IMG/VR virus record: IMGVR_UViG_3300030451_002667
Coordinates: 1-20,913 of that record
Origin: a virus
DNA length: 20,913 bases
Strand: one strand, 5' to 3'
Shown here piece by piece: positions 15,666-20,541 of this stretch (its first letter is position 1; each line of letters opens with the position of its first letter). The position numbers were made by a program, and so were the translations under genes. Under the pieces are notes generated by a model. The model did no database searches. It was not told where the DNA came from and saw nothing but the letters and a program-made list of their open reading frames with translations.

Positions 15666-16438
15666 TCAGTTCTTGCCTTTAAAACAGCCTCTTCTCGCCA
15701 AATCCAATCATCAGGGTTAGGAATCAATGAATTTTTTACATCTTCGGCTGAATTAACAGTTTTTAGGTAATAAGCCATAGCAGTTATAATATGCTCACAT
15801 AATTTCATGGCATAATCATACTCAGTAAGTGCTAGTTCATAAAAATCTGTGCCTGTTTTTTTTGCTACAAGATACCATAATTTTTGATTAGCATTTGTGC
15901 CTCTATGATAGATAGCTTGTTGCATAGCATGAGACATAGATATACCGTTAGGTTTCCTCTTAGTAGTTTTCAAATCAATATAAAAATCTTCCTTAGTATT
16001 TTTATCTTCCATGTGAAAGTCAGTATAACCAATCAGAGGTATGCCCTTGATATCTAGTTCTACTTTTTTTTGATAACCTATAAGATTCCATTTAAAAGCA
16101 TGATCTCTAAACTTTTGAACACCTAACTGTAGCAAAGGAGTAAGATATTCTTTTTCCTCTGCAGTTTTAGGGTCATTAATCCTAGAGCAGTTTGCGTCAA
16201 ACTCATCATGCATTTTTTTTTCGGCAACATCAAATTCTAATCCATTAAGAAACATATTTAAACCAGACTCAACAGCTTTTCCTCGTTCAGCCGCAGCACT
16301 ACTAGCAAACTCATAACCGAATATCCTACGTAATGCCCACCTTTCACGATTGAAAGCGAACTCGTTTAAATGGCTAAATGAAAGTGGCAATAATTTTTTT
16401 TTATCGCCACTATCAAACTTTTGAAAATGTTCTATCAT
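15650..16438 (-). CDS. PD-(D/E)XK exonuclease, Cas4/RecB-like
   Basis: A 262-residue protein at the end of the leftward operon. The nuclease motifs appear in order: an N-terminal LSFSHLNEF and AAAERGKAVESGL (the region that holds the conserved His/Glu in RecB-type enzymes, residues 48-60), GYTDFHME with Asp140, then FYIDLKTTKRK with Asp155 and Lys157 as the D-x-K pair, and MQQAIYHRG (residues 172-180), the family's Q-x3-Y motif. Two cysteines or four that would mark an iron-sulphur Cas4 are not evident. Phage enzymes of this type serve in recombination with a ssDNA-binding or annealing protein or in host DNA degradation. The start overlaps the preceding gene's stop by four bases. Confidence 0.85.
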   Translation of the reverse strand: MIEHFQKFDSGDKKKLLPLSFSHLNEFAFNRERWALRRIFGYEFASSAAAERGKAVESGLNMFLNGLEFDVAEKKMHDEFDANCSRINDPKTAEEKEYLTPLLQLGVQKFRDHAFKWNLIGYQKKVELDIKGIPLIGYTDFHMEDKNTKEDFYIDLKTTKRKPNGISMSHAMQQAIYHRGTNANQKLWYLVAKKTGTDFYELALTEYDYAMKLCEHIITAMAYYLKTVNSAEDVKNSLIPNPDDWIWREEAVLKARTEVWGY

Positions 16439-16686
16439 ATCAAATCAATATATTCTTTTTGCTTTTGAATAATATTTTGAACTTTGATTTGTAGGTTCAT
16501 TAAATCATCACTGATTGCACCTTTACCGAACTTATGAAGATACATAGCAATAGCAATTCTCAAGTTTTCCATAGTATTTAAATCTTGAGCCGCATGAAAT
16601 AAAGCACCCTGTATTTGTTCTTCATGTTCATTGTGATATGCCTCTTGCTCTTCTGGTGTTAGTTCTTCTAATAAACGATCAGACAT
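16435..16686 (-). CDS. Small acidic protein of unknown function
   Basis: An 83-residue protein with a good ribosome binding site: on the coding strand GGAGG precedes the ATG at 16686 by seven bases. The start codon shares a base with the stop of the winged-helix gene (TAATG). The N-terminal part is acidic (LLEELTPEEQEAYHNEHEEQ), the middle is a hydrophobic helix (ENLRIAIAMYLHKFGK), and the end is helical. I do not recognise a family. It sits between a DNA-binding protein and the nuclease, which suggests a helper in DNA processing or regulation, without direct evidence. Confidence 0.7.
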   Translation of the reverse strand: MSDRLLEELTPEEQEAYHNEHEEQIQGALFHAAQDLNTMENLRIAIAMYLHKFGKGAISDDLMNLQIKVQNIIQKQKEYIDLI

Positions 16687-16883
16687 TATTTTACCTCCAT
16701 TGAATATTGTGCGAAAGTCTTACCCTGTTTGGTAATATTTTCAGTTATTATATCATAACCCTCTTTTCTTAAATCTAAAATTCTAGCACTTAACCTAAAG
16801 CAACCGAACTTTTCTAGAGCATCAATGGGGGTTAGTTTTTTACCTTTAAGTAGGTAATTTAAGATTTGTTTATTCTGGCTCAT
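16686..16883 (-). CDS. Winged-helix DNA-binding protein (HTH_39-like)
   Basis: A 65-residue protein. MSQNKQILNYLLKGKKLTPI followed by DALEKFGCFRLSARILDLRK and EGYDIITENI is the compact helix-turn-helix plus wing described as HTH_39, common in small phage and bacterial proteins: the first helix, the LTPIDALEKFGC helix, the recognition helix RLSARILDLRKEG, and the hairpin wing. The ATG at 16883 follows AAAGGAG by five bases on the coding strand. The protein may regulate the early block or assist DNA replication. Its stop overlaps the start of the next gene by one base. Confidence 0.82.
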   Translation of the reverse strand: MSQNKQILNYLLKGKKLTPIDALEKFGCFRLSARILDLRKEGYDIITENITKQGKTFAQYSMEVK

Positions 16884-16895
16884 AACTACTCCTTT

Positions 16896-17252
16896 CTATA
16901 AGTGTTTTGCCAACTCCCTTTCGTTAACGACTTTAGTTCTTAAGTCCTCTCGAAAGGTTTTAAAGGTTTCGTATCTAATCTTAGCACGATTCCTTTCTTT
17001 AAGAACTTTCTCGTATCTAGTAGTAAAGTCCTTAAACCTTTTATCTGAATAAATGTGTGCATTTAATTCAGTAGTATTCTTATACTTGGTATTTTGACAG
17101 TAATAAAGGGTTAATTCTGAAACTAACATTTTTTCCTCTTTTTTAAGGAGTTCGTAAGCAGTATCACTGTCGCTAAATTCTAAACCTAGTAACTCTTGTT
17201 GATGAGATAATTGACTAGGTTCAAACTCTAGTGAATATATATCAGTCGCCAT
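16896..17252 (-). CDS. Helical protein of unknown function
   Basis: A 118-residue protein rich in Glu, Lys and aromatic residues, with mostly helical segments: SDTAYELLKKEEKMLVSEL, then TTELNAHIYSDKRFKDFTTR and KERNRAKIRYETFKTFRED. The helical hairpin style is similar to small proteins often encoded near phage exonucleases and ssDNA-binding proteins, but I do not know a precise family. It overlaps the 3' end of the HNH gene by 11 bases, with GAGG as a modest ribosome binding site. Its start at 17252 is the natural one in this arrangement. Confidence 0.65.
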   Translation of the reverse strand: MATDIYSLEFEPSQLSHQQELLGLEFSDSDTAYELLKKEEKMLVSELTLYYCQNTKYKNTTELNAHIYSDKRFKDFTTRYEKVLKERNRAKIRYETFKTFREDLRTKVVNERELAKHL

Positions 17253-17538
17253 TGTTTTCCTCGTACTCTTTGTTATCTATTTTTTCTCTTAAATGAACTT
17301 TCCATTGTTCGTTAATATCTTTATGTTGATGTGCAATCGTATGACATGATCTGCAAACAGGAAACAAATTATCAATTCTATTCAAGCGATTATTTTTTAC
17401 CCCACCCATTTTTTTTGAAATCAAGTGATGAATATCTACAGCTGGTTTACGATAGCAACCCCAACATATGGGGGTATCTTGTTCGCCATACCCCCAATAT
17501 CTTCTGAAAAGTAATTTATAGTCTTTCAAGGTTTTCAT
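17242..17538 (-). CDS. HNH endonuclease
   Basis: A 98-residue protein with a complete zinc-finger HNH core: Cys25-Trp-Gly-Cys28, then VDIHHLISKKMGG (Asp35, His37, His38), Asn57 in RIDNLFPVC, and CRSCHTIAH with Cys62, Cys65 and His66. The pattern CxxC...DxHH...N...CxxCH is the beta-beta-alpha-metal nuclease fold. Phage HNH proteins of this size act in DNA packaging beside terminase, or as free-standing nicking or homing enzymes; here it lies in the early block rather than next to terminase. The start at 17538 overlaps the gene before it by 23 bases, and no clear Shine-Dalgarno is present. A G5/C5 dyad lies near the 5' end of the gene. Confidence 0.92.
   Translation of the reverse strand: MKTLKDYKLLFRRYWGYGEQDTPICWGCYRKPAVDIHHLISKKMGGVKNNRLNRIDNLFPVCRSCHTIAHQHKDINEQWKVHLREKIDNKEYEENNGD
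17469..17496. repeat. Inverted repeat TGGGGGTAT / ATACCCCCA
   Basis: Nine-base arms (17469-17477 and 17488-17496) flank a ten-base spacer, inside the 5' part of the HNH gene. The G5 and C5 runs stand out in a very AT-rich sequence. It resembles the dyad ahead of the VRR-NUC gene near the right end and the core of the hairpin at 15638-15665. It codes for part of the WGYGEQ and PICWGC region, so some of the G content is forced by Trp and Gly codons. Confidence 0.5.
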
Positions 17539-17938
17539 TAAATGACTTTACAGCATTTTTAGTTAGATCTGAAATATCATCTACTGAAAAGTGCCCACTA
17601 CCCATAGCACGACCAACTATACCCGTCACAAAAATATCTCTTCTTTGAGTGACATCTTTATTAACCATAGGTCTTGTTGGTGTTGGATTAGTAGGCGAAC
17701 CTACATCTTCTGACGTGTGATCTGCTACTATTTCTAAATCCTTAACATTAGTATAAGGATTACCATTCGCAGATGTTTTAGTGTTGATTACTGTAAAATT
17801 TATAGCATCGCCACTCTTAGGCATTGGATTTAATACTGTGCCTCGGCAGTATAATCTAGTACCATCTATCAAATCAATTGAGTAGTTTGGTACTCCGTCT
17901 TTAGTATTATCAAAACATTTTTCTACAACGTTCGACAT
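17516..17938 (-). CDS. Possible OB-fold ssDNA-binding protein
   Basis: A 140-residue protein with the start at 17938 supported by AGGAGG five bases upstream, preceded by an (AAT)n run. Residues about 15-70 show alternating strands that could make an OB barrel: NYSIDLIDGTRLYCRGTVL, GDAINFTVINTKTSANGNPY and TNVKDLEIVADH. A Pro/Thr linker (about 76-90) follows, and then a helical C-terminal part with ISDLTKNAVKSFNENLERL. This layout, core plus linker plus tail, is reminiscent of single-strand binding proteins, although the tail lacks the acidic DDDIPF-type tip. With a RecB-like nuclease downstream, a role in recombination or replication is plausible. This is a structural guess, not a recognised family. 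Confidence 0.5.
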   Translation of the reverse strand: MSNVVEKCFDNTKDGVPNYSIDLIDGTRLYCRGTVLNPMPKSGDAINFTVINTKTSANGNPYTNVKDLEIVADHTSEDVGSPTNPTPTRPMVNKDVTQRRDIFVTGIVGRAMGSGHFSVDDISDLTKNAVKSFNENLERL

Positions 17939-17970
17939 ATTTACCTCCTATTATTATTATTTATTAAGAA
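17939..17970 (-). promoter_or_regulatory. (AAT)n leader with AGGAGG ribosome binding site
   Basis: On the coding (minus) strand the sequence reads a series of AAT triplets followed directly by AGGAGG and then TAAAT before the ATG at 17938. The triplet run overlaps the last codons and stop of the lipoprotein gene. The same design occurs ahead of the genes starting at 19610 and 20310. Confidence 0.65.
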
Positions 17971-18403
17971 CATTATAACCTCTACCCTCTAAACAATTAT
18001 TGATTAAATCTTGTCTAGTAGTTAATTTGGGAGAGAGCCATAAAATCCTCCAACGAAAAGAATTATATACTATTTTGCCCTTATCGGCTACGACATTGGT
18101 ATGATCTTTGACAATATCTTCGCAAGTATATAAGTCATCATGATATCTGTTCATATCCCCATCGATATTAGCAGATGATTTGCCTCTACTGTCAACTATT
18201 GGTGCCTTGCTACAACCGAAAACAGCCATAGCAAGACATATTAAAACAAACATTGTTAATATCTTAAAAAACATTTTGTAGTAAGTTTTTTGTTGAGATA
18301 TTACATGTTTATATTCAATGACAGGTTTACGAGTTCTTAGACAGTACCCGACAATGCGGGTACTCATATAACCATAAGGAAAAAATTTATTTCTCTTTGG
18401 CAT
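17957..18403 (-). CDS. Small lipoprotein, with alternative internal start
   Basis: The frame runs from ATG 18403, one base after the upstream stop, giving 148 residues. From Met44 (codon at 18272-18274) the chain has a classical lipoprotein signal: MFFKILTMFVLICLAMAVFG then Cys64, with Phe at -2 being slightly unusual, and Ser at +2 predicting the outer membrane. Starting at Met44 gives a normal lipoprotein precursor of 105 residues; starting at Met1 puts a basic 43-residue tail (with RKPVIEYKHV) ahead of the hydrophobic segment. Neither start has a good Shine-Dalgarno. The mature part contains YTCEDIVKDH and NCLEGRGYNVL, a pair of cysteines that may form a disulphide. An early phage lipoprotein suggests superinfection exclusion. 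Confidence 0.7.
   Translation of the reverse strand: MPKRNKFFPYGYMSTRIVGYCLRTRKPVIEYKHVISQQKTYYKMFFKILTMFVLICLAMAVFGCSKAPIVDSRGKSSANIDGDMNRYHDDLYTCEDIVKDHTNVVADKGKIVYNSFRWRILWLSPKLTTRQDLINNCLEGRGYNVLNK
18343..18364. repeat. Perfect inverted repeat AGTACCCG / CGGGTACT
   Basis: Eight-base perfect arms (18343-18350 and 18357-18364) around a six-base loop. On the minus strand it begins directly after the in-frame ATG for Met13 of the lipoprotein reading frame (18365-18367). It shares the GGGTA/TACCC core with other dyads in the window. It could be a folded mRNA element controlling which start is used, or an operator. Confidence 0.5.
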
Positions 18404-18404
18404 A

Positions 18405-18725
18405 TCAACTCACTATTTTTAAGTGATCTTTTTTGACAGGTGCAGTCGAACCAAATGCCTTACGTAAGACTTTATCGAGTTCGTCTATACCTATCATCAA
18501 AAGTTTATCCATGAGTTCTTGTTTGCACTCACAGTAAGTAGGTGCCTCAATAATCTCAAGATTATGCCTATTGATTAATTGTTTATCATCAATAGAGCCA
18601 ACCCATTTAGTACCAGACTCACCGTCTAGACCAATGGTTTTTTTAACCTTAATAATATCCACTTTGACAGTTCTGCCAACAAATGGAATGTAGTCAACAT
18701 AATGACCATGCTTTTTAGTCTTCAT
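18405..18725 (-). CDS. Unknown early protein of 106 residues
   Basis: The ATG at 18725 is chosen over an upstream in-frame ATG (18773) because GGAGG lies nine bases ahead of it on the coding strand and it gives the usual 11-base overlap with the DUF2958 gene. The protein starts MKTKKHGHYVDYIPFVGRTV, continues with a beta-rich half (KVDIIKVKKTIGLDG, then SGTKWVGSIDDKQLINRHNL) containing YCECKQE, and ends in helices (MDKLLMIGIDELDKVLRKAF). The first half could be a small barrel domain. I do not recognise a family. Its position after the ArdC-like, metalloprotease and DUF2958 genes makes it a candidate member of the same system. Confidence 0.7.
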   Translation of the reverse strand: MKTKKHGHYVDYIPFVGRTVKVDIIKVKKTIGLDGESGTKWVGSIDDKQLINRHNLEIIEAPTYCECKQELMDKLLMIGIDELDKVLRKAFGSTAPVKKDHLKIVS

Positions 18726-19017
18726 ATTTAAGTGCCTCCAATTTTTTAGGTGTCCAATATTTATCTCTTTCAATGCCTAAACCAAAAGCACCTTTATAAG
18801 ATGATAGTTCATCAATACTGACATAACCTAGTTCTTTTTCAAATATCTCACATAACCCATAAGCAACGTTAGTTTCTGGATCAAGTTCTGATAGATACCA
18901 AGTGCCTTTGCCTGTTGGGTTAAAGAGCTTAACATAAGCAAGGGAAGATTTACTTCCCTCAGCTTTTTTATGGTTTTTGATAAGTTGTTCTCTTATCGCT
19001 TTAGTGAATAATTTCAT
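18715..19017 (-). CDS. DUF2958 family protein
   Basis: A 100-residue protein, essentially the whole length of the DUF2958 domain. Diagnostic segments are LFTKAIREQLIKNHKKAEGS, AYVKLFNPTGKGTWYLSELD, YGLCEIFEKELGYVSIDEL and FGLGIERDKYWTPKKL; the order of xVKLFxPxGxxTWYLxExD, ELGYxSLxEL and GLxIERDxxxxPKxL matches the family as I know it. The biochemical function is unknown. Genes for it are often found beside ArdC-type antirestriction genes on plasmids and integrative elements, and here it follows the metalloprotease gene. The start at 19017 is backed by AGGAGG about seven bases upstream and shares one base with the previous stop. Confidence 0.88.
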   Translation of the reverse strand: MKLFTKAIREQLIKNHKKAEGSKSSLAYVKLFNPTGKGTWYLSELDPETNVAYGLCEIFEKELGYVSIDELSSYKGAFGLGIERDKYWTPKKLEALKYED

Positions 19018-19610
19018 TATTTGCCTCCTTTTAATTCACTTACGTAAGCATCTATCTCTGGCTTACATGCCTGTCTAAATGCTCGGTTAAGATATTTAGA
19101 ATCTGACATTGACCAATCAACATTCATTTCATAAGCCAAATCTTGCATGGCTCTGAAAGTAAATCCTAAATATTTGTTTAATAAAAACATATAAACACCC
19201 ACAAAGTCACGACCATGTTGCGTATCATTATGGCAAAGGAAATGTGCTACTTCATGTATGATTATGTGTTTTGATCTTGCCCACTTTGGCAGTTGCATTT
19301 TTTTGTAATACAATTTTCTACCTTTAGTATCTGACTTAGCAAATCTATGGGCACTGTAAAATCCAGAGTAAGCAAGAGCATTTCTGCCACCATTATTATT
19401 TGAGCATTTGACTCTAGTTACTCTGATTAGTTTATCAGTATAGTTTCTATAAAATTTATTTTTATAGGTATTCCAAATCTTTGATGCAAATTTATTACAC
19501 TCTTTAAGTGACATACATTCATCAAAATTTACGATAGATTTTTTAAGTCCGTGATCTGAAAAAAGTTTTTCTTCCCATTTATAGACTCTACTTCTTTGGC
19601 TGTCTCGCAT
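19017..19610 (-). CDS. Zinc metalloprotease, HExxH type, SprT/ArdC-C-like
   Basis: A 197-residue protein using ATG 19610, which follows GGAGG by five bases; the upstream in-frame ATG (19622) would lie on the ribosome binding site itself. The metal site is HEVAH at residues 119-123 with the catalytic Glu120, followed by His132-Gly in DTQHGRDF, i.e. HExxH-x8-HG, typical of SprT-like and other small zincins. An upstream strand-helix KWARSKHIIIHE leads into the site. The N-terminal 60 residues are basic and helical; KCSNNNGGRNALAYSGFYSA may be a specificity loop. The same operon supplies an ArdC-N domain without a protease and this protease without such a domain, so together they may make a two-chain ArdC-type antirestriction factor. 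Confidence 0.85.
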   Translation of the reverse strand: MRDSQRSRVYKWEEKLFSDHGLKKSIVNFDECMSLKECNKFASKIWNTYKNKFYRNYTDKLIRVTRVKCSNNNGGRNALAYSGFYSAHRFAKSDTKGRKLYYKKMQLPKWARSKHIIIHEVAHFLCHNDTQHGRDFVGVYMFLLNKYLGFTFRAMQDLAYEMNVDWSMSDSKYLNRAFRQACKPEIDAYVSELKGGK

Positions 19611-19782
19611 TGTTGCCTCCATTATTATTATTATTAATTATTCTGCTACTCATAACTTGATTAGCATTATTATCAAAGACGGCACTACTACCGTCTAAGA
19701 AAACTATTTTAAAGTAATGAGTGACCTTACCATTCTCGATAAGGTCAACTCTTCTTGAAGATTTGAAAGGTTTAGGAATCAT
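19588..19782 (-). CDS. 64-residue protein with Asn-rich tail
   Basis: ATG 19782 is preferred over one at 19830 because GGAAG lies six bases upstream on the coding strand and because it gives an 11-base overlap with the ArdC-N-like gene. The N-terminal part (MIPKPFKSSRRVDLIENGKV) and HYFKIVFLDGSSAVFDNNAN suggest a small beta domain. The C-terminus, IINNNNNGGNNARQPKK, is odd: it is produced by translation through the AAT repeat and the GGAGG ribosome binding site of the next gene. The tail is therefore probably a by-product of regulatory DNA rather than a functional domain. No family is recognised. Confidence 0.65.
   Translation of the reverse strand: MIPKPFKSSRRVDLIENGKVTHYFKIVFLDGSSAVFDNNANQVMSSRIINNNNNGGNNARQPKK
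19611..19640 (-). promoter_or_regulatory. (AAT)n leader with GGAGG inside the upstream gene
   Basis: On the minus strand a run of AAT triplets is followed directly by GGAGG, then CAACA and the ATG of the metalloprotease gene. All of it lies inside the coding sequence of the 64-residue protein, in frame so that it reads as Asn residues. It matches the leaders ahead of the genes starting at 17938 and 20310. Confidence 0.65.
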
Positions 19783-20032
19783 TTTTTTCTTCCTTGTTAA
19801 ATTCAATTTGAGATATATGAAAAACAGCAAACCTTTTAAAGTATGGTTTTTTTGGATCGTCGTTGTTAATCATACGAATTAAACTCGCTACTGATTTTGT
19901 ACCTTTAGGCACAACACCACCAATCTCAAATGCTTGTTTGAATGTAATGAACTCGCCCTCATATCCAGACTTTCTTAACAAATTAATATTCTCGCCTGTA
20001 TAAGATTCCTTAGTAACGTAATTGATATACAT
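19772..20032 (-). CDS. Stand-alone ArdC N-terminal (ssDNA-binding) domain
   Basis: An 86-residue protein starting at ATG 20032, with AGGAGG six bases upstream; an ATG at 20059 in the same frame lacks such a site. The sequence carries the ArdC-N signature in order: TGENINLLRKSGY, FITFKQAFEIGGVVPKGTKS (compare the W-x-T-x-x-Q-A-x-x-x-G-G-x-V-x-K-G-x-K pattern of ArdC), and FKRFAVFHISQIE (compare VFNxxQI). Full ArdC proteins have this ssDNA-binding domain fused to a C-terminal HExxH metalloprotease, and protect incoming plasmid DNA from restriction. Here only the N-domain is present, and a separate protease gene lies 162 bases further down the operon. TAATG couples it to the gene before. Confidence 0.82.
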   Translation of the reverse strand: MYINYVTKESYTGENINLLRKSGYEGEFITFKQAFEIGGVVPKGTKSVASLIRMINNDDPKKPYFKRFAVFHISQIEFNKEEKNDS

Positions 20033-20310
20033 TATTCGCCTCCTAAATAAATAATACAACCTAAAGCAGAACCAAGTTTGTTTACAAGTATTCTGTTTGA
20101 ATGATCGGATAATAAATCAATAGCAACTGATTTACAAACATCAGAAATATCCATAATGTTAATCATGCCTGATTTATCAACTTGAGATACTTGTATTTTT
20201 TTTGCATTTAGCAAAATAAATCTAGCATCAACATATGCGTATGAACTAACACCTTTTTGAAAAGTTTTACCTTCAAAAGAAAAGTATTGAGTATTTAGTC
20301 TATGAGTCAT
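20032..20310 (-). CDS. First gene of the leftward block, unknown
   Basis: A 92-residue protein starting at ATG 20310, backed by AAGGAGGG five to six bases upstream; an ATG at 20343 in the same frame only reads the AAT repeat as Asn residues and has no ribosome binding site. The chain is beta-rich at first (YFSFEGKTFQKGVSSYAYVD, then RFILLNAKKIQVSQVDKSGM) and ends with a helix and strand (CKSVAIDLLSDHSNRILVNK, then GCIIYLGGE). No family is recognised. As the first gene after the divergent promoter region it is likely expressed early and strongly, and its place before the ArdC-N-like gene hints at host takeover or antidefence. Confidence 0.7.
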   Translation of the reverse strand: MTHRLNTQYFSFEGKTFQKGVSSYAYVDARFILLNAKKIQVSQVDKSGMINIMDISDVCKSVAIDLLSDHSNRILVNKLGSALGCIIYLGGE

Positions 20311-20343
20311 TTGACCCTCCTTATTATTATTATTATTAATCAT
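20311..20343 (-). promoter_or_regulatory. (AAT)n leader with AAGGAGGG ribosome binding site
   Basis: On the minus strand TTAATAATAATAATAATAA is followed by GGAGGG and TCAA before the ATG at 20310. It is the clearest of three nearly identical leaders in this block. The AU-rich, unstructured run just upstream of a strong Shine-Dalgarno resembles A/U-rich translation enhancers bound by ribosomal protein S1. Confidence 0.7.
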
Positions 20344-20511
20344 AATAGAAACCTACTAAATTTTTTAGGTTTTGACTACATAAATCGTCATAAAAAAACC
20401 CTTATAAAACCTTGATTATTTAATTTTTTTTTAATAAAGTTAGTTTGCTTTTTCTTTTTTAAACATAAAAAGCTCTTTTTGTGGTGTCGCCTCCAACTTG
20501 ACACTACATAT
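20344..20511. promoter_or_regulatory. Divergent intergenic region with likely promoters
   Basis: The longest non-coding stretch in the window (230 bases between the two divergent start codons). It is extremely AT-rich with T-runs. A rightward promoter-like pair is TTGATT (20412-20417) and TAAAGT (20435-20440) with a 17-base spacer; TTGACA at 20498-20503 is a second good -35 but has no good -10. Leftward, TATAAG- and TATGAT-like elements exist without clear -35 boxes. A dyad AAACCTA/TAGGTTT (20349-20355 and 20366-20372) could be an operator or the base of a leader hairpin for the leftward operon. Confidence 0.5.
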
Positions 20512-20541
20512 TGGGGGTAAGTTAGTTTATCCTTGCCCCCA
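20512..20541. repeat. Inverted repeat TGGGGGTAAG / CTTGCCCCCA ending at a start codon
   Basis: Ten-base arms (20512-20521 and 20532-20541), with nine Watson-Crick pairs and one T.G pair, around a ten-base AT-rich spacer. The last base is the A of the VRR-NUC start codon. No Shine-Dalgarno sequence lies between, so the structure would mask the start of the message or act as an operator at the DNA level. A TTGACA box lies nine bases upstream of the left arm. Confidence 0.6.

Noticed and set aside
19611-19640. AAT repeats considered as CRISPR-like or microsatellite array
   Set aside because: Units are only three bases, few in number and always placed against a Shine-Dalgarno sequence; there are no spacers.
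20310-20343. Upstream start for the first leftward gene, giving MINNNNNKEGQ as N-terminus
   Set aside because: The extra residues are translation of the AAT leader and ribosome binding site; AAGGAGGG clearly serves the ATG at 20310.
20466-20480. AAAAAGCTCTTTTT near 20467-20480 as a rho-independent terminator
   Set aside because: The stem would be nearly all A-U with a two-base loop, too small to form, and no transcript is expected to end there.
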